A stretch of 64,000 nucleotides of DNA, taken from the NCBI GenBank assembly GCA_020882975.1, contig JAHRFD010000001.1, positions 494,388 through 558,387 of the forward strand. Reading direction: 5' to 3'. Source of the DNA: Microcoleus sp. EPA2 (GTDB lineage: Bacteria > Cyanobacteriota > Cyanobacteriia > Cyanobacteriales > Microcoleaceae). A program made the position numbers and the translations under genes. Each line of letters begins with the position of its first letter. The first letter of the stretch is position 1. The notes below the pieces were generated by a model. It made no database searches and was not told the origin of the DNA. It saw only the letters and a list, made by a program, of their open reading frames with translations. Shown piece after piece: positions 14,967-24,188 of the stretch.

Positions 14967-15437
14967 TTAATCCTCCCAATCGTGCAGCGTCGCCACCTCA
15001 AACCAGTAATCTACGAGCATTTGCACATCTCGTTTCAGTTGAGCAAAATCGATCGGCTTGACAATGTAGCTGTTGGCTCCGTATTGGTAGCATTCTTGGA
15101 TATCTTTAGGATTGTTGGAAGTAGTAAAAACTACAATCGGGATGGTTTTGAGCTTGGCATCTTGTTTGATCTGGCACAAAACCTCGCGGCCGTCAATTCC
15201 AGGCAGATTTAGGTCAAGCACGATCAAGCCGGGACGGGGAGCAATTTTGCGATCGACATAACTGCCAGTTCGGTAAAGAAACGCCAAGGCTTGCTCGCCA
15301 TTCATACACCGCACCACGTTAGGGGCAATGGGCGATCGCATCAAAAAGCGCTTTAGTGCCTCAAAGTCTTCGTTGCTATCTTCCACCACTAGCAGCGATC
15401 GAGTTTGCCTGAGTGGAGTGCTGAAACTGTTAGTCAT
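14967..15437 (-). CDS. Rcp1-like single-domain response regulator
   Basis: This 156-residue CheY-like receiver has acidic residues in VVEDSNED, the phospho-acceptor Asp in LIVLDLNLPGIDG (about residue 74), Thr in VVFTTS and Lys in YIVKPIDF. The NGEQALAFLYRTGSY insertion is typical of the Rcp family that partners cyanobacterial phytochromes. No output domain is present. Its start overlaps the stop of the phytochrome kinase gene by four bases (ATGA), so the pair is coupled, and it very probably accepts phosphate from that kinase. Confidence 0.93.
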   Translation of the reverse strand: MTNSFSTPLRQTRSLLVVEDSNEDFEALKRFLMRSPIAPNVVRCMNGEQALAFLYRTGSYVDRKIAPRPGLIVLDLNLPGIDGREVLCQIKQDAKLKTIPIVVFTTSNNPKDIQECYQYGANSYIVKPIDFAQLKRDVQMLVDYWFEVATLHDWED

Positions 15438-17728
15438 AGGGTTGCCTCCGCCGATAGGGTGAAATAAAACGTACTGCCTTCATTCAGGCTCGATTCCACC
15501 CAAATTCTGCCACCGTGCCGTTCTACGATTTTGCGGGCAATAGTTAACCCTGCCCCCGTGCCACCGCCAAAGTCATTCCGCCCGTGCAAGCGACGGAATA
15601 TCTGAAATATTTTTTCAAAATGCTGTAACGAGATGCCAATGCCGTTATCGCGCACGTAGAAGGTGTAGTGAGTTCCGAGTGCTGGTGGATCTTGCTCCTG
15701 GGTAGCAGCCTCCTGAGTGCTCTGGGGCGGCGGATTTTCGATAAAGCCAATTTCCACAAATTTCTGGGCTTTATCGTTGTACTTAATCGCGTTACCAATC
15801 AGGTTGGTGAAAAGTTCGTTAATTTGATTGAAATCGCACTTAATGTTGGGCAGAGGGCGAGGAACGCGAAACTCTATTTCACTCTGGGGTCGGGAAATAG
15901 TGAGGGTGGCGATCGCCTCTTGTACTAATTCATCTAGATTTAAAGTTTGCCGTATCAACTCAGCGCGTCCCACGCGGGAAAAGTGGAGGAGTGAATTAAT
16001 CAAATCTTCCATGCGCTGTGTCAGCCGCACCATAGTTTTTAGTTTCCCCACTCCATCGTCATCCAGTACATCTGCATAGTCCTCCATCAAGAAATTGGCG
16101 TAATTGTGAATGCCTCGCAGCGGTTCCTTCAAATCGTGAGAGGCAATGTAGGCAAAGGAATCGAGTTCTTCATTGCTGCGCTGCAATTCAAAATTCATCG
16201 ATGCCATTTCCTCTGCTTGGTGCAGCACAATACCCACAATCAGGCTACGTAGTTCGGCAACCACTTCGATTTCGCAGGGTTTCCAGGGCAAGGAACAGCC
16301 TTGCACTGTTTCCTGCCACAACTCAAAGGATTTGCGGGGAGACATTCGCAAGCTACCGTCTTCTAAAACTTCTACAGGCTTGTTGGGATTGCCGCCCCAA
16401 TTCACGGTTTGAAATACTTCGGGACGAAACCAAAGAATGTAATTTTGGTGAGTTTTGGAAATTTCTAGGGCTAATACGCCACTGGCGATCGCCTTAAATG
16501 ACTCGGCTTCCGGGTAATCTTTAGAGAGCGATCGCGTTTCAAATAAGCTGTGCTTAAAGCGAGGTAGAATCCAATCGAGTAAGGCATATACTTCTGGTTC
16601 CGATGGTGTTTCACCCACTAGAATGCACTCCTTGCTATTGTAGATTACCGCTCCAGTGGCATTCACCAAATGGAGCAACTGAGATTTCAGTTGCACCATG
16701 CCATCCATAAGATATTCAGCTTGAGACAAGGCTTCGATAAACTGAGTTTGCAGCGACTTCAATTGTATTTTGTAGTCGCTGTCTTCACTGGATTCTTTAT
16801 TTGCCAATTCTACAGACATCACCTGTCCGATAAATTCGCCAACGGTGCGGATGTTATAGGGAACATATTTGGGAGACAAATGATGACAGGCAATCAACCC
16901 CCACAGCTTGCCATCTTGCATTAGCGAAATTGACATAGAGGCAGTCACGCCCATATTTTTCAGGTATTCTAGATGCAGGGGAGAAACGCTCCGCAATACC
17001 GATCGACTCAGATCGAGGGGTTGATTTGTGACGGGATTTGTCTCTGGAATTAAGGGAACTGGCTGATAGTTGGCATCGGAAATTAAGCGCAGCCAGTTGA
17101 GGGTGTATAGCTGTCTGGCTTGTTGGGGAATATCAGAGGAGGGATAATGTAAGTTGAGATAAGGCGTTTCGTGGTCGGTATCTTCCGCAATGACGCAGCC
17201 TGCTCCTTCTGGATCGAATCTGTAGATCATCACGCGATCGAAGCCAGTGATTCGCCGGACTTCCTTCACAACTACCCGGCACATTTCTAACAGCGTTGGT
17301 GCTTTTTGAATCCGGGTAATGGTTCCTCTTACCTGGTGGTAGAATTCAAAAAAATCGTTTTTTTGTTTGACCTGTTTCGCCTCTAATTCCAGAATAATGA
17401 CTGTATCTAAACTATGTAATATTCCATCAAAATAAATTAAATTCTCCAGATGCTCGAATGACAAATTGAGGGGATTAATATTATCAAAATCAGATTTCAA
17501 GCATTGTTGAATCTGCTGAATTTGCTCGGCCTCGAATAAGTTTGAGAGCGGCTTTCCCAGCAGTTCTGCGGGTGCGCGACCAATCAATTCCTGAGTGTTG
17601 CTGCTGGTTTGAATGATTTCGAGGCTGGAAGCTTGCAAAACTAGCAAAACTCCGTGAGGCTGGATCGTTCCCGGAATATGAATCGGTTCGCGATCGCAGT
17701 TTGTCAGATCGATTGGGTGCTCGGTCAT
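15434..17728 (-). CDS. CphB-type bacteriophytochrome histidine kinase
   Basis: This red/far-red photoreceptor kinase has PAS, GAF, PHY, HisKA and HATPase domains in order. The N-terminus TNCDREPIHIPGTIQPHGVL contains the biliverdin-binding Cys (residue 11). In the GAF domain the site that carries Cys in Cph1-type proteins reads SPLHLEYL, with Leu in its place, as in CphB proteins. It should therefore bind biliverdin through Cys11 and absorb at longer wavelengths than Cph1. GAF/PHY hallmarks DRVMIYRF, DIPQQARQLY and LWGLIACHH are present. The kinase H-box is ASHDLKEPLRGIHNYA (His near 530), with N-box NLIGNAIKYN and G-boxes DNGIGIS and GTGAGLTIA. The response regulator overlaps its 3' end. Confidence 0.93.
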   Translation of the reverse strand: MTEHPIDLTNCDREPIHIPGTIQPHGVLLVLQASSLEIIQTSSNTQELIGRAPAELLGKPLSNLFEAEQIQQIQQCLKSDFDNINPLNLSFEHLENLIYFDGILHSLDTVIILELEAKQVKQKNDFFEFYHQVRGTITRIQKAPTLLEMCRVVVKEVRRITGFDRVMIYRFDPEGAGCVIAEDTDHETPYLNLHYPSSDIPQQARQLYTLNWLRLISDANYQPVPLIPETNPVTNQPLDLSRSVLRSVSPLHLEYLKNMGVTASMSISLMQDGKLWGLIACHHLSPKYVPYNIRTVGEFIGQVMSVELANKESSEDSDYKIQLKSLQTQFIEALSQAEYLMDGMVQLKSQLLHLVNATGAVIYNSKECILVGETPSEPEVYALLDWILPRFKHSLFETRSLSKDYPEAESFKAIASGVLALEISKTHQNYILWFRPEVFQTVNWGGNPNKPVEVLEDGSLRMSPRKSFELWQETVQGCSLPWKPCEIEVVAELRSLIVGIVLHQAEEMASMNFELQRSNEELDSFAYIASHDLKEPLRGIHNYANFLMEDYADVLDDDGVGKLKTMVRLTQRMEDLINSLLHFSRVGRAELIRQTLNLDELVQEAIATLTISRPQSEIEFRVPRPLPNIKCDFNQINELFTNLIGNAIKYNDKAQKFVEIGFIENPPPQSTQEAATQEQDPPALGTHYTFYVRDNGIGISLQHFEKIFQIFRRLHGRNDFGGGTGAGLTIARKIVERHGGRIWVESSLNEGSTFYFTLSAEATL

Positions 17729-17806
17729 GGGCTATTTTTTGGTAAAATTATGGTACAGTGTGTTTGTTAGTTATAAAGTAGCTGAACCGCTGCATTATAC
17801 TAGATT

Positions 17807-20800
17807 TTACGATAAATATCCATCTATAACTTTGACGATTTTTTCATATTCAAAATCTTCGGAAAGTTCCAGCATCCTAGCAACAAAGGAACTGTACTCT
17901 GGATGTAATTGTTGCAGCCGTCTGATTTCCGATTCGACATCTTCAACATAAAAGCTCTCCGCTGCTTGATACAAAGCAAGCAATTCTTCTTTGGGCGGCA
18001 CTACCATTTCCTGCGGACTAGCAGCTAAAAATACAGCCTCAGTCAAGTTTGACCCGTTTGATGCTGGTTCGTAAATCCATGAAAAATTTAAATAATTCTG
18101 GATTTTGTCTAGCAATTCTACCGCTTGAATCGGCTTAGCGATAAAATCGCTGTAGCCCAATTCTAAACATTTTTGGCGGTCTTCATTAAACACGCTGGCA
18201 GAGGCAGCTATGATGGTTGTACTTTGAAACTGAGGTAATTGGCGCAGTTTTTGGATCAGTTGTAAGCCATCCATCCCCGGCATTACTAAGTCAGAAAAAA
18301 TCAAATCCGGTTGCCATTCTACAGCTTTTTTTAAACCTGTTTCTCCGTCGGCTGCCTCTACCACTTCAAAGCCGAGAGGTTCTAGCAAATTCATCATCAC
18401 CGATCGATTCTCCCAGTGGTCATCGATTACCAATATTTTCTGTTTTTGACCTGGATATCCAATAACTTTTTGGGTTGATTTGAGGGAGATTGATGGGATT
18501 AAATCTGAACTTACAGGCAATTTTAAATCAAACCAAAACTTACTGCCAACTCCGGCCTTGCTCTCGACACAAATTTTACTTCCCATTAAAGAAAGCAGAT
18601 TTTTAGTAATTGCTAATCCCAAGCCTGTTCCTTCTGCTTGGCGAGAAATATCTCCGACTTGCTCGAAGGGTAAGAAGATTTTTGCTACGTTTTCGGGAGA
18701 GATACCGCAGCCTGTATCTTCTATTTGGAAGCGCATTTTCTGGGAGTGATTTAGCCCCGATGAATGACGATCGCTATCGGCTTCATGCTGCACAATTTCT
18801 AATTCATCCGGGCTGCTGTCTTTGAGTCCAACTTTCAACACGACACTACCCTTGTCGGTGAATTTGAGCGCATTGGACAAAAAGTTAATTAAAATTTGGC
18901 GCAGCCGCTGGCGATCGGCACAAATGCTGAGTGGTAGTTGGGTAAGATTGATGCAGGTAAAGTCGATTAATTTTTGTTGAGCTTTGAGGCTAAAAATTTT
19001 TGACACTTCTTGCAGAAATTCGGCAAAATCAAAGATTTCCGGGTTAAGTTCGAGTTTGTTGGCTTCGATTTTAGACAAGCTTAAAATATCGTTAATCAGC
19101 GTCAGCAAATGTTCGCTGCACTTGTAGATAATCTGAAGATCTTGCTGTTGTTTGGCGGTGCTGTCTTTGGATCGCTGCAAGATTTGGGCGTAGCCCATAA
19201 TGCCGTTGAGGGGGGTGCGCAGTTCGTGGCTCATATTTGCTAAAAATGTGCTTTTAGCTAGGGATGCTGCTTCGGCGGCTTCTTTGGCTGCTGCAAGGGC
19301 GATTTCTGTTTGTTTGCGATCGCAAATTTCCTGTTCTAATTGAGAGTTGGTGCGGGCTAACTCGGCGGTACGTTCTGTAACTTGGGCTGCTAAGGTGCGA
19401 TTGTAATTGGCTAAGAATTTTTCTGCTTGTTTGCGATCGGTGATGTCGGCAAAAGCAGCAATGGCTCCGACAATTTGCCCTGTTTCGTCGAACAGTGGCA
19501 TACTGTAGACTTCGGCGGGAAAGATGCGATCGCTAAACCGAATTTCTAGGTCGTCAAGCCTCACCTGTTCGCCTTTAAGCGATCGCACGATCGGCAAATT
19601 TTCCGCCGGATATAACTGCTGGGTTTCGGCGTGATAAATGCGATAAGTTGCTGCTAATTCCTCGGTTTGAGCGGAGGGTAAAGTTTCGTCGATCTCCAGT
19701 AACTGTCTGGCCATCTGATTAACGTAAATGATTTGTCCGGTAAGATCGTGAACTGCTACCCCCACTGGCATCGCTTCGAGAATTTGATTCAGTTTGCTCT
19801 CGCTCTGGGCTAAGGCTTCATTTAAGGATTGGAGGTCTGCAAATGACTGTTTCAGTTGACCAGACATCAGATTAAACGTCTTTGTTAATTGTCCCAATTC
19901 ATCAGAGCGTTCAATTTCTATTGATTTATGCCATTCGCCCCGGGCAATATTTTTAGCAACTTTATTTAAATCCAGAATGGGTTTTGTAACCCAACGAGCC
20001 GTAATAATCCCAATACCTGTAGACCCGATTAATGACGCGATACACAGCAGGATAGTCGTGCGAGTATTGGCATAAATTTGTGCCATGAAGTCGGCTTCTG
20101 GAACGACTGTGATAATCAACCAATCCAACTCAGATTTATCCGAGATCTGGTTCACCTGTAAGAAATAGCGAGCGCGGTTAAAGTCAAACTCTAATTTTTG
20201 ATTTTGCTCAATTTTAGGAAAATTTTTAAGATGAGTCAACAGAAAATTAACAGATGCCTGAGTGAGGGGATTCCTACTGTTTTGAGCCAGCAGTCTCCAT
20301 TCTTGAGGCTTTAAGTTTTTTAGATAATCTGAATCTAATTTTTGCTTAAATGGTGTCTCGCCTGTGGAACTCGCAATGAGTAGGCCAAGGCGATCGATAA
20401 TGAATACCTGCCCTGTCCGTCCCACTTCCAAACTATTTAGAAAATTAGCAAACTGAGGGAGATAGAGGGAGGATGCCAAAATTCCCTGAAAATTCCCATC
20501 TGGGTCAGAAAACGGCAAAAAGTTAACAATTGTCAATAAAGGACGATCGACTCCCTGTGATAAATTAACAACTGGAAGCCAAATTGCTTTACCTGCTTCC
20601 TGGGCGGCTCGATACCAGGGACGACCTTTAGGTGGATCGTTATGCGGATCGTAGTCATGTCTTACTTTGGTGAGCTTAATTCGCTTCCCTTGACGATCGG
20701 CAGCATAGCGGTGAAAGGCGTAATCCGTAGATTTATCCATAACTCGGATCACCAAAGAATCATTTGCCAATGATTTTTCGACAGCGAGGAATTCTTTTTG

Positions 20801-21166
20801 CTCAGTGGCGATCGCCACATTACTAACCGTGGCATAGATTTGTAATTGCTGTGCAAAGTAGCGTTCTAAATCCGAAAAATTTTTCCAGTCTAAAACCCTT
20901 GTGCGAATTGCTGCTGCATGGTTTTGATTAATCTGCTTTGGGACATCCAGGTAATTTTGCAGATTTTGCTCAACGCGCCCGTCCACTTCATCTATTAACT
21001 GATAAGCTAAGTCTTTAACTGCCTGTTGCCCGTTTTTATAGGATAGATAACCCACCAATCCCACCGTCCCGACAATTTGTATAACGAAAGGAACAATTAA
21101 AACAGTTCGTAGGGGAAGTGTCCCAGCAACTCTGGCGAATAAGTTAGAAAAAGAAGGAATTTTCAT
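17807..21166 (-). CDS. Hybrid sensor histidine kinase (Cache-HAMP-PAS-HisKA-HATPase-REC)
   Basis: This 1119-residue membrane sensor begins with a transmembrane helix (TVLIVPFVIQIVGTVGLVGY), followed by a periplasmic double-Cache region (about 50-340, with PWYRAAQEAGKAIWLPV). A second helix (TTILLCIASLIGSTGIGIIT), HAMP (RWVTKPILDLNKVAKNIARG) and PAS (about 460-580) come next. A short coiled coil leads to the H-box MSHELRTPLNGIMGYA (His near 648), an N-box FLSNALKFTDKG and G-boxes. A C-terminal receiver (KILVIDDHWENRSV, SDLVMPGMDG with Asp near 957) follows, then about 90 residues that resemble the tail of multi-domain kinases. The ligand is unknown; Cache domains usually bind small molecules outside the membrane. 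It lies upstream of the phytochrome pair on the same strand with a 78-bp gap. Confidence 0.92.
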   Translation of the reverse strand: MKIPSFSNLFARVAGTLPLRTVLIVPFVIQIVGTVGLVGYLSYKNGQQAVKDLAYQLIDEVDGRVEQNLQNYLDVPKQINQNHAAAIRTRVLDWKNFSDLERYFAQQLQIYATVSNVAIATEQKEFLAVEKSLANDSLVIRVMDKSTDYAFHRYAADRQGKRIKLTKVRHDYDPHNDPPKGRPWYRAAQEAGKAIWLPVVNLSQGVDRPLLTIVNFLPFSDPDGNFQGILASSLYLPQFANFLNSLEVGRTGQVFIIDRLGLLIASSTGETPFKQKLDSDYLKNLKPQEWRLLAQNSRNPLTQASVNFLLTHLKNFPKIEQNQKLEFDFNRARYFLQVNQISDKSELDWLIITVVPEADFMAQIYANTRTTILLCIASLIGSTGIGIITARWVTKPILDLNKVAKNIARGEWHKSIEIERSDELGQLTKTFNLMSGQLKQSFADLQSLNEALAQSESKLNQILEAMPVGVAVHDLTGQIIYVNQMARQLLEIDETLPSAQTEELAATYRIYHAETQQLYPAENLPIVRSLKGEQVRLDDLEIRFSDRIFPAEVYSMPLFDETGQIVGAIAAFADITDRKQAEKFLANYNRTLAAQVTERTAELARTNSQLEQEICDRKQTEIALAAAKEAAEAASLAKSTFLANMSHELRTPLNGIMGYAQILQRSKDSTAKQQQDLQIIYKCSEHLLTLINDILSLSKIEANKLELNPEIFDFAEFLQEVSKIFSLKAQQKLIDFTCINLTQLPLSICADRQRLRQILINFLSNALKFTDKGSVVLKVGLKDSSPDELEIVQHEADSDRHSSGLNHSQKMRFQIEDTGCGISPENVAKIFLPFEQVGDISRQAEGTGLGLAITKNLLSLMGSKICVESKAGVGSKFWFDLKLPVSSDLIPSISLKSTQKVIGYPGQKQKILVIDDHWENRSVMMNLLEPLGFEVVEAADGETGLKKAVEWQPDLIFSDLVMPGMDGLQLIQKLRQLPQFQSTTIIAASASVFNEDRQKCLELGYSDFIAKPIQAVELLDKIQNYLNFSWIYEPASNGSNLTEAVFLAASPQEMVVPPKEELLALYQAAESFYVEDVESEIRRLQQLHPEYSSFVARMLELSEDFEYEKIVKVIDGYLS

Positions 21167-21168
21167 AA

Positions 21169-21368
21169 CTGGTTTTCAGGAAATGTCGCTGTAGGGGCGG
21201 GTTTCACCAATAATAATCGTGAATAATCGACAATCTATTCAACCCGCCCGCACCCAACGGTAAATCCCCTGGTTTTCAGTAAATGTCGCTGTAGGGGCGG
21301 GTTTCACCAATAATAATCGTGAATAATCGACAATCTATTCAACCCGCCCGCACCCAACGGTAAATCCC
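21169..21368. repeat. Two tandem copies of a 100-bp unit
   Basis: Copies at 21169-21268 and 21269-21368 are nearly identical. Each contains GTAGGGGCGGGTTT ... AACCCGCCCGC inverted arms, so each folds into a hairpin. They lie in the upstream region of the hybrid kinase gene. Confidence 0.88.
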
Positions 21369-21517
21369 TGGCGATATTTTTGGGATTTGACAAACATCCT
21401 GGTTTATGTGGTCGATCTGTGTGTGTGGGCAGGTTTTTCGAGATTGTTTGTATTGGTGAGATCTTGTTGGTAGAAGCCGCCCCTACAGGGTGTTGGTGTC
21501 TAAGAATAAGAAATTCG
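21369..21517. other. Intergenic remainder with a further palindrome fragment
   Basis: GAAGCCGCCCCTACAGGG at about 21475-21491 resembles one arm of the preceding repeat. No gene is seen. Confidence 0.4.
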
Positions 21518-21913
21518 TTATTTCCGCCACATATCAAATTGATCTTCCGAACAGCCGTTGATATATTGATTGTTCACCCAACCGTCCAAAATTTCAAAAG
21601 TCTCATTGGGAGTAGTCCCATGAGTTCTCGCCGCAATTTTCACCCATTGTCCCTTTCTGCTAACAGCCCTAACTCCGTCTCCTCTTTTCAGTTTAACAAC
21701 CACCGGGTAATTATTGCCGGGACCTTTCCGAATGTTAACAGTCCCTGTTTTAACATTAATAAAGGAGCATTTAGTTTGCTCTTTTAAAGCTTCTACTTTG
21801 TCGGGTGACAGAGTTTGCTCTTTACCAAAAACGGGAAAACTGACCAGGGAAAAGCCAAAAGTAGCGACGGCGGCTGCAATGAAAAAGGCTTTGGATTGAG
21901 TCAAACTTAGCAT
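21518..21913 (-). CDS. Secreted SH3-domain protein
   Basis: This 131-residue protein has an N-terminal signal sequence (FFIAAAVATFGFSLVSFPVFG) and one bacterial SH3 domain: GTVNIRKGPGNNYPVVVKLK, GVRAVSRKGQWVKIAA, ILDGWVNNQYI. Such domains often bind peptidoglycan peptides. Two cysteines flank the domain (Cys49 and Cys121) and could form a disulfide. It lies just downstream of the amidase gene on the same strand, 51 bp apart, with a small hairpin (AAGGAC/GTCCTT) between. Cotranscription and a shared wall-related role are plausible inferences. Confidence 0.85.
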   Translation of the reverse strand: MLSLTQSKAFFIAAAVATFGFSLVSFPVFGKEQTLSPDKVEALKEQTKCSFINVKTGTVNIRKGPGNNYPVVVKLKRGDGVRAVSRKGQWVKIAARTHGTTPNETFEILDGWVNNQYINGCSEDQFDMWRK

Positions 21914-21964
21914 CTATTTAATCTCCGTGGGTTAATAAGGACTCTTGGTCCTTACTACTAATTT

Positions 21965-23788
21965 TTATTTAACTGAGGCAAACCACTCGGTAATACCTTG
22001 GGCGATCGCCTCTGCTAACTTCTGCTGTTCTGTCGCATTGACAATCCATTCAAACTCATCAGGATTAATCATAAATCCTAATTCCATTAAAACCGAAGGA
22101 GCAACGGCAGGACGAGTCATGGCTAGGTTGTTCCAGAATACACCATAGGAAGGACGATTCAATTTAGCCACTAAATAGTTGTGCAAAAACATTGCCAAAC
22201 TGTGGGATTGCGGGTGAAACCAAAAAGCGCCAACTCCTTTAGTATTAATGGCATCCCCGTTATCGGGTAAAGCATTGTAGTGAAGAGAAATTGCGATCGC
22301 AGGTGCTTCTTTTTGAATCATTTCCACCCTCGGTGGCAAATCCAGATCCACATCTTCCACCCGCGTCATTACCACATTTGCACCCCGATTTACCAATTCC
22401 TGACGCACCAATTTTGACACAATTAAAGCCACAGTTTTTTCTCGGTAGCCTGTGGGCCCGACACCCCCTGAATCTTCGGGCCCGCCGTGTCCCGGATCTA
22501 ACAGTATTTTAATTCCAGACAGCGGCTTTGCTGGTGGATTAGCTATCTGGCTGGCTTTTACAGGGGGATGTTTTAAGGACAGCACTAAAGTTGTGCCATC
22601 GTATCTCAATTTGTAACCCCACTGTTGCGCTGATTTGAGATTAAAAGTATATTGTAATTGCAATGGCGATATTTGTTGCCATGTCAAACGGGAAATTACG
22701 GGGTCATCATCGAGGCGAATAATGTCAGTTTGAGCGGTGGTATTGTACAGCGTTAAAGTGAACGCGCGTTCACCTTCTTCTACGGTGACGGGGACTGGTA
22801 TTTCTAGAGGAAATAAGACTTCAGTCCAACCGGGAACTTGACGCGATCGCACACTGCGAATTAGCGATCGCGGTGGCACTGTATCCTTGACAATTTTCAC
22901 TTCTGATGCTTTGATCCAAGCACCGTAATCGAGTCGAACCCATTCTCCTTCGCGGCCAGTAATTGTGGCTCTTGTTCCCTTCGGTAGAGGTGTCATCCGA
23001 GAAAAATCGGTACTCGCGCCAGTGCGGGCAACACCTGGTTCTGCTGTCACTTCTGCTACTTCCAAATCAGCAGGAGAAAGAATAGAAATTTTGCCCGTGC
23101 CTTGCTGGCTGACTGTTTGATTATTCATGGTTAGTTCAAATACAGGCACTCCCAAATCTACTTTTTTGCTGTTATTTATTTGGGTGTCCGACTCAATGCC
23201 CCCCCTTAGTAAGGGGGGGTTGGGGGGGGTTTTGGCGCAGCCTTGATATTGTTGAGTAGCAGTTTTGATTGGAGAGTTTTCGCCTAATAATACAGATTTA
23301 TTATCTGGCAATTCAACTTGCGATCGCGCTTTTAAAGGAATAGTTTCCCCAGCCAATTTTACCGAAACCTGAGCATTCATAGGTGCGATCGCCCCAAAGC
23401 AAATATATTCCCCCGGCAAAGTTGCCACATCAACTTTCGGTGTCAGAGAATCCTTAGCAAAAGCCAATCCTAAAGGAATTGCTGCCTGACTTGGCTGGCG
23501 CGTCACCTTAATTTTCACTTCCTGATTGTTGTAACGCAGTGTAAAGACATTTTCTCCCACTTGTAGGGGAAAAGTGGGGGCAAAATGACCGGCTTGAGTG
23601 CGGGGGATCTGGTTGCCATTTACCAAGACTTGTCCCGATGGTGGTGCTGTGCCAATTAAAAAAATGCGATCGACTGTAGTCTGGTGATTAGGAGGAGGAT
23701 AAGCCACAAACAAAGGTTGAGCGGCAACAGCTACAGGAGCGATCGCCAAAATCATCCCTAACACAACTAAGGCTAAAAATTTTATCAT
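21965..23788 (-). CDS. N-acetylmuramoyl-L-alanine amidase (AmiC type, Amidase_3)
   Basis: This periplasmic zinc enzyme cuts the amide bond between MurNAc and the stem peptide and is used for daughter-cell separation or septal pore formation in filamentous cyanobacteria. Signal peptide (ALVVLGMILAIAPVAVA), beta-rich N-terminal domains, an SH3-like segment (GTRATITGREGEWVRLDYG) and an AMIN-like region precede the catalytic domain from about residue 420. Zinc and catalytic motifs are LLDPGHGGPEDSG, GYREKTV, ISLHYNA and VLMELGFM. The start at 23788 is an ATG; an upstream in-frame TTG at 23794 is less likely. Residues about 187-200 (PPNPPLLRGG) come from an inserted C/G-run palindrome in a linker. 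Confidence 0.92.
   Translation of the reverse strand: MIKFLALVVLGMILAIAPVAVAAQPLFVAYPPPNHQTTVDRIFLIGTAPPSGQVLVNGNQIPRTQAGHFAPTFPLQVGENVFTLRYNNQEVKIKVTRQPSQAAIPLGLAFAKDSLTPKVDVATLPGEYICFGAIAPMNAQVSVKLAGETIPLKARSQVELPDNKSVLLGENSPIKTATQQYQGCAKTPPNPPLLRGGIESDTQINNSKKVDLGVPVFELTMNNQTVSQQGTGKISILSPADLEVAEVTAEPGVARTGASTDFSRMTPLPKGTRATITGREGEWVRLDYGAWIKASEVKIVKDTVPPRSLIRSVRSRQVPGWTEVLFPLEIPVPVTVEEGERAFTLTLYNTTAQTDIIRLDDDPVISRLTWQQISPLQLQYTFNLKSAQQWGYKLRYDGTTLVLSLKHPPVKASQIANPPAKPLSGIKILLDPGHGGPEDSGGVGPTGYREKTVALIVSKLVRQELVNRGANVVMTRVEDVDLDLPPRVEMIQKEAPAIAISLHYNALPDNGDAINTKGVGAFWFHPQSHSLAMFLHNYLVAKLNRPSYGVFWNNLAMTRPAVAPSVLMELGFMINPDEFEWIVNATEQQKLAEAIAQGITEWFASVK
23190..23240. repeat. C/G-run palindrome inserted in frame in the amidase gene
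   Basis: CCCCCCCTTAGTAAGGGGGG followed by GTTGGGGGGGGTTTTGG is translated on the minus strand as KTPPNPPLLRGGIES. It interrupts a linker between beta-domains. Confidence 0.78.
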
Positions 23789-24188
23789 TCTCAATCGCAG
23801 GTAATAGAGAGTCTGTGCTGACCTAATTTTATCAGGTTTATTACCATTTTATATCCCTTGTCTGCACAGTCAGATGACATTTTCTGTAGCCGCAGTTTCC
23901 CGATAGCGCCGGATTTAAAAAAAAATTTTATCCTGAAACTTCGAGGTTATACCAGTATAGTAACTACTTTTTAAATGCTTTTGTCAACCACTTAAAACTT
24001 AGTGTATTCGGCAAGAAATATAGTAAATCGGGACAGTTTAAATAATTTTAAATCTTTGAAAAAAACAGCTATTTATCACCCGGATGGGTGAGGGTTTTAG
24101 CGAATAATAAAATTATATTCAGATCAACAGGCAACGGTTAGATGAGAAGTTAAAAATCATCTACAACATCCAAACAAGAGGAGTTTTC
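23789..24188. other. Divergent intergenic region
   Basis: This AT-rich region between the amidase (-) and the first COP23 gene (+) must hold both promoters. No clear -10/-35 pair or regulator site is assigned and no RNA is seen. Confidence 0.4.
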
